Source: a virus
Strand: one strand, 5' to 3'
IMG/VR virus record: IMGVR_UViG_3300046500_000236
Span: 64,001-89,118 of that record
Length of the DNA: 25,118 nt
The translations under genes were made by a program, and so were the position numbers. The notes under the pieces were generated by a model. That model was not told the origin of the DNA. It did not search any database and saw only the letters and a program-made list of their open reading frames with translations. This document shows, piece by piece, positions 15,261-22,837 of the stretch (position 1 is the stretch's first letter; every line of letters begins with the position of its first letter).

Positions 15261-18224
15261 CTACAAGCGGGCGGTACCGGACATTCCTATCCCCCCAGTC
15301 GCGGCGTGGGCAATCCCCCGATCGGCGAGGTTCTGGGTCAGTGGCACCATCATCTGGTTTGCCGGTGCAGCCGGGGCCTTGGCAGGGGTCATGGGCTTGG
15401 TCACCTGTGGCGTAGGATCAATCCGCGCCTTGCCGGCATCGGGTGCTGGGGCGCTGTACGACGGCACCTGAATGGGCGCAACGTTCGCCGGCGCGGCAGT
15501 GCTTAGCATCATGGACGGCGCTGTGGCCAGCACACTGCCTGGGTTTGCGCTCGGCGACACTGGCGCCGCGGTACTGGCCGGGATCGGCAGCACTCCAATA
15601 GGTTGCGCCTGACTGAGTTTGCCCGGCGCATTCTGCAAAGGCGTAGGAGCCTGCGCCACGCCCGCGGTGGCCGACGGCTGGCCCTTGACCATGGCCATGG
15701 TGCCGTTGATTGCATCATTGGCCGCTGCTGGAGCGGGAACACGCACCTCATTGGCCTGGCGCGTCGGCGTCAGATCCCCCGCTTGCGCCTGTGCCAGGTA
15801 CTTGTCGTATTTGGCCGTTACATCGTCCAGACCGTTGGTGCCGCCATTGGTCTTGACCCGCGCGCCTTTGATGTCGCCCTTGGATGCCAGTGCGTCGGCG
15901 CCGGATTCTTTCCAATGCTGCACGGCAATTTGCGCGGAGTACTTTGGATCGCTGGCCAGTTCTGGGTTGTTCACCAGGTCGATACCCAGCTTCTTGCCCA
16001 TGGCAGCGTATTGATCCTTGCCCGTCAGCTGGATGTCGCCACGCCCCCGGAACTTGAACCCGTCACCCGGATCGGTGTTGCCCATGCGGCCGCCATACAC
16101 CTTGTTGGCGATCGCTTCGGGGTTACCGGCATCGGCGCGGGCGCTGTCGGCGTCCTTGTAGTACTTGGGGAATACCTCCTGCAGGCGCTTGGCGCTGTAG
16201 TTGAGGTTTTCCTCTTTCTTGGTGAAGCCCTGGCTCTCGTGGTCGACATTGGCCATCAACGCGGCTTTGGATTGTGGGTCGGTGATACCGCCCGCATCCA
16301 TCGCCTTAATGAGCTCATCCTTGCGAGCGTTGGAGCCGCCCGTATAACGCCCACCGGTCAGCGTGTTGAGCGCGTTTTGCCCTGCATCCTTGACCTTGGT
16401 GGCCTTATCGCCGACATAGTCCTTGGCGGTCTGGACTTTGTCGCCTACCTCATCCTTGACGTTGTTGTAGGTCTCGGCGACCTTGCCCCACTTCTCCTTG
16501 ACCCAATCCCCCATGCTCGACAGCACTTTGCTGCCGGAGGCCACCAGGTCGCCCCACTTGCCCTGGACGTAGTCGAACGCGCCGCTGGCCATCTTGCTGG
16601 CCGAATCCGCCCACCCGTGAAAGGTGCTCGTGATGTCGGCAATCATGCTGGTCATATCGACGGTGCTCAGCCACTCGCCGACGGCGGTACCGAGCTGATC
16701 ACCCAGCATGCCGCCCGCGATCGCGCCGGCAGGACCACCGAACATGCCCAGCACACCGCCGAGCATGCCGCCCGCTACGCCGCCCATGGTTCCCCATCGG
16801 TCTTTCTTGTTGGCTGCGCGCTCCTCGGCACTGGCGCCCGGGTCATCCTTGGCCATCGCTGCGCTGGCAAACATGCCTGCACCCAGCAACGCGCCGATAA
16901 ATGGCAGCTTGCGCAGCAGGCCCTTACCCAGTTTGGCGGCGCCACCGGCCACCTTGCCCAGTCTCGAGGGTTTGGCGACCTTGGCGGACTCTGCAGCTGG
17001 CGCGGCACCCGGCTTACCCTTGGCGGGCTTGCCGTCTGGACCCATGACCTGGCCAGGGACTTCCTTGCTGGCCGCCGTGGCGGGTTTACCATCAGCCCCG
17101 ACCTTGCCTGCCCGCGCAGTTCTGCCTTCACGCGCCGGCTTCGCACCTGGTTGGGATTCAAACCGCCCGGTTTCAGGGTTGCGCCGTACCCGGTTCGCCT
17201 CGGCCGTACGCCGCCCCCGCTCGGAGACGGCAGCTCGACGGTCTCTTACTGGGCTGCCTTTGGCGCCGCGGGCACCACGCAGGCCGCCCAGACCCTTTGC
17301 CAGTCCTGCCAATGCGCCTAGCGCACGCGTCAGCCCCATGATGCGCGACAGTGCGCGCAGCGGCGCCAGCAGCATGCCCATCAAGGACATAAGCCCCGTC
17401 AGCAGCAGCCCCATCCGGCCGCCACCGCTCTTTTTGTTGCCTTCGCGCAACTCGCCCCAGATCCGGCGCAGCAGCGACGTGTTCTGACGCTGCGCTTTCT
17501 CCTCGGGGGACTTGCTACGCCCGAACAGGCGCCCCAGTGGTTTGAGGGTGCCGATAACCGGCGCGACAATGCCACCCAGCTCCTTAGCCGCGGACACGGC
17601 CGGGTCGATGTTGTCAGCGCCGCTGGCCAGGCCTTCGCCTGCGTTCTTGAGCGATTCCCCGGCTGCCGACAGCGCCTTGGCCGCGCGCGACTCATCGCCC
17701 TTAGTATCAGCGACACCCTCCGAACCAAACCGCCCGTTGGCTTGACGCTTCTGTTCCATTTTTTCCCGATCGCGGCGCGCGTGGCCGGGATCGGCGATAA
17801 CAGGTGCTTGGCTGTCGATTTTCGCCGGCGCTGGACCTGCAGGCGGTCTGGCCACCTGTGCCGTGGCTGGAATAGCTGGCGCCTGGGTGGTCAGTTGGGC
17901 GGTAATGCCCACGGGTGCGACCGTACTGGCCGATGCTGGCGAAGACGCTGGATCATTGGCCGCACCTGGCAGCGCCGGCGCCATAGTCCGGGACAGGCGC
18001 TCCTCTTGCGTGTTCGGGCTTCCGGCCGGGCGCGTAGGCTCGGACGGCCCCACCGCGTCAATACCGCTGAGTGCATCGAAGATACGCCCCAGCTGGTTGA
18101 CTGTTTCGCTGGTGTCACCACGGATAGCGCGCAGCAGTTCCAGTTCGCGACTGATCTTGTCCAGGTCATCGGTCAGCTTCGGCCCTACCAGAAACCCGGA
18201 ACTGTCGTGTTTAAGGTCCGCCAT
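15261..18224 (-). CDS. Tape-measure-like protein with GH19 lysozyme domain
   Basis: This is a 987-residue protein. The N-terminus is helical and Ala/Pro-rich. Residues ~270-300 form a hydrophobic stretch (GLLLTGLMSLMGMLLAP), ~440-455 another (FIGALLGAGMFASAAMA), and ~477-511 a Gly-rich hydrophobic block, all typical of tape-measure proteins that enter the host membrane. Residues ~640-780 match a glycoside hydrolase 19 domain, with MANVDHESQGF (Glu663 is the likely catalytic acid) and FRGRGDIQLTGKDQY. The C-terminal ~180 residues are Pro/Ala-rich. It would set tail length and open the cell wall at injection; the assignment as tape measure rests on length and hydrophobic layout. The ATG comes 1 nt after the protease stop codon. 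Confidence 0.75.
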   Translation of the reverse strand: MADLKHDSSGFLVGPKLTDDLDKISRELELLRAIRGDTSETVNQLGRIFDALSGIDAVGPSEPTRPAGSPNTQEERLSRTMAPALPGAANDPASSPASASTVAPVGITAQLTTQAPAIPATAQVARPPAGPAPAKIDSQAPVIADPGHARRDREKMEQKRQANGRFGSEGVADTKGDESRAAKALSAAGESLKNAGEGLASGADNIDPAVSAAKELGGIVAPVIGTLKPLGRLFGRSKSPEEKAQRQNTSLLRRIWGELREGNKKSGGGRMGLLLTGLMSLMGMLLAPLRALSRIMGLTRALGALAGLAKGLGGLRGARGAKGSPVRDRRAAVSERGRRTAEANRVRRNPETGRFESQPGAKPAREGRTARAGKVGADGKPATAASKEVPGQVMGPDGKPAKGKPGAAPAAESAKVAKPSRLGKVAGGAAKLGKGLLRKLPFIGALLGAGMFASAAMAKDDPGASAEERAANKKDRWGTMGGVAGGMLGGVLGMFGGPAGAIAGGMLGDQLGTAVGEWLSTVDMTSMIADITSTFHGWADSASKMASGAFDYVQGKWGDLVASGSKVLSSMGDWVKEKWGKVAETYNNVKDEVGDKVQTAKDYVGDKATKVKDAGQNALNTLTGGRYTGGSNARKDELIKAMDAGGITDPQSKAALMANVDHESQGFTKKEENLNYSAKRLQEVFPKYYKDADSARADAGNPEAIANKVYGGRMGNTDPGDGFKFRGRGDIQLTGKDQYAAMGKKLGIDLVNNPELASDPKYSAQIAVQHWKESGADALASKGDIKGARVKTNGGTNGLDDVTAKYDKYLAQAQAGDLTPTRQANEVRVPAPAAANDAINGTMAMVKGQPSATAGVAQAPTPLQNAPGKLSQAQPIGVLPIPASTAAPVSPSANPGSVLATAPSMMLSTAAPANVAPIQVPSYSAPAPDAGKARIDPTPQVTKPMTPAKAPAAPANQMMVPLTQNLADRGIAHAATGGIGMSGTARL

Positions 18225-18225
18225 A

Positions 18226-19140
18226 TCAGGCGAACCCTACGACTTTCTGCACCATTTCGAGACCCTTGCGCAGCAAGGTCTTTTCTTCGGCCTCCTTGGG
18301 ATCATCCGGCAGCGGCTCAAGGCCTGGCAGCGGCACTGTCATGTAGTGTTGGGCGCTGTCGAGCATTTCCGATGCCCTGTCGCGCGAATAGAACGTGCCG
18401 CGCTCCAGCAGCGTCGGCGCGGTGCTGTCGAGCATGGCGCCACCGGGCTGGCCCTTCTTGAGCGCCTTGATACTCTCCTCGAGCTTGGCGCAGCGCGTCA
18501 CCAGATCGTCGTTGACCTGGCATTGGTGCAGGTAGGCGGTGCTCATGCCCTCGGCCATTTCCTCATTGGCCGCGAGGATGCTCTCCACGCTATCCATCAT
18601 CGCGGCATAGTCCTCGGTAAAGCTGCCCTGCAGCGCGCCAGCGTCGGTACTGTCCAGCATGGCGTCGTAGCCACGGTTCGTGTCGTAGTTGGGGCTGCGC
18701 ACGAAATCCATGCCGAAGTAGTTCTTTGGCGTGCGCTTGCCGTTGATGGACGGCGCATAGAAAACCGAACTGAAACCCCATTGCTTGTTTTGGTACAGGC
18801 GCCGAGCGATGCGCCCGGACGATGTCGGCATGAACTCCTGCTGATGCTCAATGGTGCCGTCTGGGTAGGCTTTGATCATCACCGTCTTCACCGTAGGCTC
18901 AAACGTGATCGTCTTGCCCGATACGGGGTCAATGGTGGCCTCTGGCAGGTCCAGACCGTACTTTTCACGGAACCCGTGACCCATGTACCCGTAGATATCG
19001 CCCTTGCGCACCGACTCCTGCACGATCGGGCCATTGAGCAGCAGCACCAGCATGGGGATGTCGATATCGCGGTCTACGCCGGTGAAGTCGCGCCCCCGGT
19101 CCTTTACGTTGTAGCGGATTACCTCGGTACGGTTATTCAT
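18226..19140 (-). CDS. Prohead protease with scaffold tail (gp21-like)
   Basis: This is a 304-residue protein. The N-terminal ~150 residues fit the gp21/assemblin-type serine protease: a His in GYMGHGF (His55), the pattern G..a..l......G.SS at residues 109-125 with Ser124 or Ser125 as nucleophile, and DFVRSPN (Asp145), the family's closing motif. The rest is a helical scaffold-type tail rich in Glu, Met and Lys. MLDS or MMDS occurs at residues 161, 181, 236 and 259, just after the protease domain and along the tail, so these are plausible self-cleavage sites that release the scaffold. The gene lies directly after the portal, whose TGA overlaps its ATG (TGATG). The major capsid gene is not next to it. 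Confidence 0.8.
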   Translation of the reverse strand: MNNRTEVIRYNVKDRGRDFTGVDRDIDIPMLVLLLNGPIVQESVRKGDIYGYMGHGFREKYGLDLPEATIDPVSGKTITFEPTVKTVMIKAYPDGTIEHQQEFMPTSSGRIARRLYQNKQWGFSSVFYAPSINGKRTPKNYFGMDFVRSPNYDTNRGYDAMLDSTDAGALQGSFTEDYAAMMDSVESILAANEEMAEGMSTAYLHQCQVNDDLVTRCAKLEESIKALKKGQPGGAMLDSTAPTLLERGTFYSRDRASEMLDSAQHYMTVPLPGLEPLPDDPKEAEEKTLLRKGLEMVQKVVGFA

Positions 19141-20747
19141 CAGGCGGCGGCCTCGTCATCGTCATTTGCATTGGTCAGAGCGCGTTCCGGTTCGGGCGGC
19201 TCCTGGTTCTCATCCGGGCCGTCGAAGCCCATGCCCGGGGGTGCGGGCGGTTTGGCGTTTTTCATGCCGTTGGCCAGCACCTTGGCGAAATCGGCGTCCA
19301 GCTCGGACTTGAGCAGGACCTGCTCGTTGGCTTCGGACGGCATGCCCAGGTCACGCATGGCACCCAGGATCTGCACCAGCATCAGTGAGGTGTTGATAGC
19401 GCGCTCACGGCTGGCTTGTTTTTCAGCTTCAAGTGCAGCGATCGAGCCATAGAAGTTGATGGCGTAGGGGCGTTCGTCGTCGTTCCAGGTGCGCCCGTAC
19501 TTGGCGATCATGTGGCGGTCGATCACGTCGTTGCAGAATGCGGTGAAGGCGGTGCGGATGATCCGGGAGCGCTCAGCGGCCTGGCTGCTGGTGCGGTTAA
19601 AGCCCCCTTCACCCAGCCCACCGGTCAGCTGGTCAGCAAAGCCCACCATGGACAGGTCAATGCCTGCGGTGCCGGCGAGCTTGCGGGCGTGAAACATCAC
19701 GTCCTCGATGTTGGTACCTACGCCCGAGTTAGACGTGCCCTGAAACGAGCTGATCTGTTGCAGCTGCTTGTCGTTGAAGGTCGGCATGATGTGGAAGTGG
19801 CGCGACGTGGAGTAACGCCCACGCTTCACCGCATCCTCGGCGCGTTGCTTCATGGTCCTGAGCATGGTCTCCAGCGAGCGCATGAAGCTCTCTTGCTGGT
19901 CGATCGTCATGTCAGTCATGTTCGCGCCGATCATGGTTTCGTCGATCGAGCCTGCGATGCGCTGCCCGATCAGACCACGCAGCGCCGCCTCCAGGTTGTC
20001 GAAATCCTGCTCAGCGGCCTCGAGGAACGATCCGCCGATCAGCGCCGGCAGCGGCACCATGTCAGCGGGGTCGGTGGCTTCCAGGTTGATGCGCTGGGCG
20101 TTCTCCACGGCGCGCATCTGCGGCAGGTAACCCATGCGCGGCATTTTCATGCGCACCATGTCCATGTGGCTGACCCGCGATGTCACCTTGGGGCCCAGGG
20201 TAACCACGTACGTCACCGTCTGGTTCAGAACCTCATAGGGCTGGACCATGGGCGGGAAGATGTCCGAATTCATCGCAAACAGCCCTTCCTTGGGCCGCAC
20301 GTACAAGCGGGCGAATGCATCGCCATAGCCAGCAGCGTTGAAACAGATTTGGTGGGCGTTCTTGTTGAAGAAACCGGCCAGCATCTGCAGCTCGTCGACC
20401 ATTTTCTTGTCGCCGGCCGTGGCGTCGGGTTTGGGTTCGATGAATACCGTTTCACCGGTGGTCTCGTGACCACCCAGCGCCATCTGCACATGAAGGCGCA
20501 AGATGGTGTTCATCAGGCCTTCTTGCACCATGTGGTGCCACTTCATGTAAATCTCGATGCGCGACCGGGCCGGGCGGTCGGTGTTGCCCAGCAGCATTTC
20601 AACGCCCACATAGTCGGCGTCAAAGGTGGACACCGAGGTTTGCAGCTGTGGCTCCTCCACTTCACCCAAAAGCAGCTGTGCGGCGTTTCTCGTGGCGCTC
20701 GCCAGGCTGCTCAGGATCTTGCGTTTCGGTTTTGGTTCGTCTGCCAT
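19140..20747 (-). CDS. Portal protein
   Basis: This is a 535-residue protein of the myovirus portal type, forming the dodecameric ring at the head vertex through which DNA passes. Visible features are an early ...HHMVQEGLMNTILRLHV... region (short pieces: VQEGLMNTILRL), the central FNDKQLQQISSFQG stretch, RKLAGTAGIDLSMVGFADQL, and a long helical RSRIIRTAFTAFCNDVIDRH segment before an acidic C-terminus. The start is the ATG at 20747; the frame remains open to 20930, but that part overlaps the preceding gene, terminator and late promoter. The ribosome-binding site is poor. The gene is followed by the protease through a TGATG overlap. Confidence 0.85.
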   Translation of the reverse strand: MADEPKPKRKILSSLASATRNAAQLLLGEVEEPQLQTSVSTFDADYVGVEMLLGNTDRPARSRIEIYMKWHHMVQEGLMNTILRLHVQMALGGHETTGETVFIEPKPDATAGDKKMVDELQMLAGFFNKNAHQICFNAAGYGDAFARLYVRPKEGLFAMNSDIFPPMVQPYEVLNQTVTYVVTLGPKVTSRVSHMDMVRMKMPRMGYLPQMRAVENAQRINLEATDPADMVPLPALIGGSFLEAAEQDFDNLEAALRGLIGQRIAGSIDETMIGANMTDMTIDQQESFMRSLETMLRTMKQRAEDAVKRGRYSTSRHFHIMPTFNDKQLQQISSFQGTSNSGVGTNIEDVMFHARKLAGTAGIDLSMVGFADQLTGGLGEGGFNRTSSQAAERSRIIRTAFTAFCNDVIDRHMIAKYGRTWNDDERPYAINFYGSIAALEAEKQASRERAINTSLMLVQILGAMRDLGMPSEANEQVLLKSELDADFAKVLANGMKNAKPPAPPGMGFDGPDENQEPPEPERALTNANDDDEAAA

Positions 20748-20780
20748 GGAATGGGTACGCGATAGGCCTATTTGGGGACC

Positions 20781-20823
20781 AGCGTACCGGCGCAAAACGC
20801 CCCAAATTCCGGGGCCTTTGCGC
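20781..20823 (-). promoter_or_regulatory. Putative late promoter P5 (box GCGCAAA, N30, TACGCT)
   Basis: The box is at 20817-20823 and TACGCT at 20781-20786, exactly 30 bp apart and 33 nt before the portal ATG. The box is preceded by AAACC. The spacer contains the upstream terminator; here the whole box pairs with TTTTGCGC on the far side. Confidence 0.6.
20791..20823 (-). terminator. Rho-independent terminator after the 171-residue gene
   Basis: On the minus strand GCGCAAAGGCCCC, a loop GGAATTT, then GGGGCGTTTTGCGC: a long imperfect inverted repeat with a T-run inside the right arm. It starts ~12 nt after the stop codon at 20836. Confidence 0.75.
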
Positions 20824-20835
20824 GGTTTGAACGGG

Positions 20836-21351
20836 CTACAGCGAGTCGGTGGCGACTTCGTCCGGCCGTGGGTTGAGCAGGTACTTGCGGGTGTATGGCG
20901 GGATGTTGATTGAGCCGGATATACCGACAATCTCGTAATTGATGATCACGCCACCACCCACAAGCAAGGCCACCAGCATGTGCTTGTCCGGTAGCACGTA
21001 ATCGGGGGCCCCCGGCTCAGGGATGGGCTCGATTGACGCCTCGATGACGCCTTGGGCGTAGTCCAGGTAGGCGCTGTCGGTTGAGGTGTTGCCCAGATCC
21101 GCTGCATAGCCCTGGGCGAAGTGCACCACCGCGTCGCAGGCCATCACCCATGTGTAGTTGACCTCATCGTCATTGCCCAGCACGCCGGCGCCACCCAGCG
21201 TCCCCGGTTCGTCCTCGATGTCATCGGGGTCCGAAGTGACGTTGGTGCGCTCCACCTGCTTGGTAAAGAGCACACAGTCCACCCGGTTGGGTTCGCGCAG
21301 GGTGCGCTGACGGTTGGCGCGGTTAACGGCGATCGCCACGGAATTCATCAT
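20836..21351 (-). CDS. Hypothetical virion-operon protein, 171 residues
   Basis: The protein starts MMNSVAIAVN (ATG at 21351, with a second ATG at 21348) and is preceded by GGGGTAAA. It is acidic in the middle (TSDPDDIEDEPG), then predicted alpha/beta, with a hydrophobic stretch MLVALLVGGGVIINYEIVGI (~residues 125-145) and a basic end PPYTRKYLLNPRP. I recognise no family. It is the last gene of the LysM-SWIM operon and comes 6 nt after the SWIM-like gene. By position a neck, head-completion or tail-tube-associated role is possible. A terminator follows. Confidence 0.65.
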   Translation of the reverse strand: MMNSVAIAVNRANRQRTLREPNRVDCVLFTKQVERTNVTSDPDDIEDEPGTLGGAGVLGNDDEVNYTWVMACDAVVHFAQGYAADLGNTSTDSAYLDYAQGVIEASIEPIPEPGAPDYVLPDKHMLVALLVGGGVIINYEIVGISGSINIPPYTRKYLLNPRPDEVATDSL

Positions 21352-21357
21352 GCTGCT

Positions 21358-22440
21358 TTACCCCTGCGCCTTGTCTGCGGCGGCAATTGCGGCCAATGCG
21401 GCGTCACGGGAGTACCCGAGCCCCATCAGCACTTTGATTTTCTTGGCCTCATCCACCGGTTTGTTCACCTTGGCGGCGTGGGTTTTCTTCAACGACTCAT
21501 TGGCCGCCTTGATCCGCGCGGCTGCGGCAGCCATGGCCTTGGGCGTACCTGCGCGCCGTTCGCGGCGTTCGGCCGAGGTCGTGAGCTTGCGATCGCGGCT
21601 GCGCACGTTGGCGGCGGCCTCAACGAACTTGCGCTGATCCGCCACCGTATTGATCTGGCGCTTGTTACTCAGCGTCTTACGGCCGGTTTCGATCATCTTG
21701 GTGGCGAAGTTTTCGAACGTCGGCCCGTGGGTGATCACCTGCATCACGCGCAAGACGTGTTTGCAGCCCACGCCATACATCGTGGGGTTTCGCACGCGCG
21801 GGAAACCATCCTCGGCCCGGCCGTAGTTGAAATTGCCGATGGTTGCGATGTAGCGGTACCAGAACGTGTGCCGGCCACAGTCGCAGTCAAACCTGATCTT
21901 GCTGCGCATCATGGTGCGGGCGGCGCCCTTGGCGCTGTCACCGTCGGCCAGGGCGCTGTCGTACCCCAGAAACTGCACCATGACGTGATGTCGCACGGCG
22001 CCATAGTTCGGCCCGGCGTTGGTCTGGAAATGCACAAGGCCCGCGCGGTTACTCACCGGCACGGCAAAGTGGATTTCCTTCTCGGCGCGCTTGCGGTCCT
22101 GCGCCCTGGACAGGTCGATCACCTGTTTGGGAAGAATCCCGCCGAATACACCCTTGCCGTTCTTCTGCAGGCCGTGGCGGCGCTGCACATCCTTCACCGC
22201 GGCTTTGAATGCCGCGATGTCGTCGAGGGTGAGCAGGCGTGGGCTGCCGTCGATCGTCGTGAACAGGCGACGGCTTGGGTCATACAGGCCCGACATATCG
22301 TCGGCGGTGAGGATCTTGGCTTGATCCGCCAGGCGGCGGTTCAGGTCATAGGTGAATCTGTTCTTCGCCTGCTGGCCCGCTTGATTGGCGCTCTGGATGA
22401 CCGCGGCGCGCGGGTCAATCTTCTCGGATTCGTCAGCCAT
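21358..22440 (-). CDS. SWIM-like zinc protein of unknown function in the virion operon
   Basis: This is a 360-residue protein. At its centre is the arrangement Cys-X-Cys (FDCDCGRH, residues ~185-191) and then, ~38 residues later, Cys-X-His (GVGCKHV), the CxC...CxH pattern of SWIM-type zinc fingers, within a segment resembling a conserved phage block (WYRYIATIGNFN, RNPTMYGVG). The C-terminus is basic, then ends in a short three-helix-like segment (VLMGLGYSRDAALAAIAAAD) that resembles UBA-type folds. The ATG at 22440 overlaps the upstream TGA (TGATG); TTG at 22443 is in frame. The role is unknown: nucleic-acid or protein binding in the head or neck is a guess. Confidence 0.7.
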   Translation of the reverse strand: MADESEKIDPRAAVIQSANQAGQQAKNRFTYDLNRRLADQAKILTADDMSGLYDPSRRLFTTIDGSPRLLTLDDIAAFKAAVKDVQRRHGLQKNGKGVFGGILPKQVIDLSRAQDRKRAEKEIHFAVPVSNRAGLVHFQTNAGPNYGAVRHHVMVQFLGYDSALADGDSAKGAARTMMRSKIRFDCDCGRHTFWYRYIATIGNFNYGRAEDGFPRVRNPTMYGVGCKHVLRVMQVITHGPTFENFATKMIETGRKTLSNKRQINTVADQRKFVEAAANVRSRDRKLTTSAERRERRAGTPKAMAAAAARIKAANESLKKTHAAKVNKPVDEAKKIKVLMGLGYSRDAALAAIAAADKAQG

Positions 22441-22751
22441 CAACGAACCCTCCGGGTCTCAGTGCTCAGCCCGCACTTCTGCTTGAGATAACGCAGGTGC
22501 TCGGGAGTCGGGAGCACCAGGTTCTGCTCCTTGAGCTCTGCATCGACGTTGGGCAGCCCGGCAGCGGCCATGATGGCCAGCGTCTCGGTAGGGTCGCCAT
22601 ACACACGCCGCGCAACCATGCTCAGGTCATAGCGTTCACTGGGCAGCGTGCGCACCACCTGGCGGGCGCTGGAATACGTCGGCTCGCTGACGGCGAACAG
22701 GCGCACCTCCCGATAGAATCTCGATACCTCGATCACGTCTGTTTCCCACAC
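22440..22751 (-). CDS. Small LysM-like tail or baseplate protein (gp53-like)
   Basis: This is a 103-residue protein. The C-terminal half (YDLSMVARRVYGDPTETLAIMAAAGLPN, split as VARRVYGDPTETLAI and GLPN, then LVLPTPEHLRYL) has the shape of LysM-like domains seen in baseplate gp53 and tail protein X: a helix with a YG motif, then a phrase ending in LxxP. It would link baseplate parts. The start is GTG at 22751. The frame stays open well upstream, with CTG and ATT but no ATG, GTG or TTG before the regulator's coding region; the predicted -10 at 22781-22786 and the lack of a usual codon support GTG. The ribosome-binding site is weak. Its stop overlaps the next ATG. Confidence 0.65.
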   Translation of the reverse strand: MWETDVIEVSRFYREVRLFAVSEPTYSSARQVVRTLPSERYDLSMVARRVYGDPTETLAIMAAAGLPNVDAELKEQNLVLPTPEHLRYLKQKCGLSTETRRVR

Positions 22752-22780
22752 TGGCGCCAGCGTCTGGCCTTCAATGGGGA

Positions 22781-22823
22781 ATTGTGCGGGGGCGTGGGAG
22801 CGGGTTTTTTCGGGGGTTTGCGT
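22781..22823 (-). promoter_or_regulatory. Putative late promoter P6 (box ACGCAAA, N30, CACAAT)
   Basis: The box (one mismatch, ACGCAAA) is at 22817-22823 and CACAAT at 22781-22786, exactly 30 bp apart and 29 nt before the GTG start. The hexamer and the following TCCCC match P2 closely. No terminator is seen in the spacer. Confidence 0.5.
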
Positions 22824-22837
22824 GGGAGGCGGGGTTA

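Noticed and set aside
15603-17321. Long plus-strand open frame (572 codons) opposite the tape-measure-like gene; similar ones at 856-1659, 5764-6681, 17863-19452, 19416-20765 and 21121-22491
   Set aside because: These are antisense frames to clear virion genes. High GC content and codon bias leave few stops on the opposite strand. Their translations are low-complexity and match no family.
12836-20823. GCGCAAA boxes as simple A-rich flanks of terminators
   Set aside because: Three of the six boxes have no terminator next to them yet keep the exact 30-bp spacing to a -10-like hexamer and the same distance to the start codon.
20748-20930. N-terminal extension of the portal by 61 residues
   Set aside because: It would overlap the previous gene's end, a terminator and the late promoter; ATG at 20747 gives the usual portal length.
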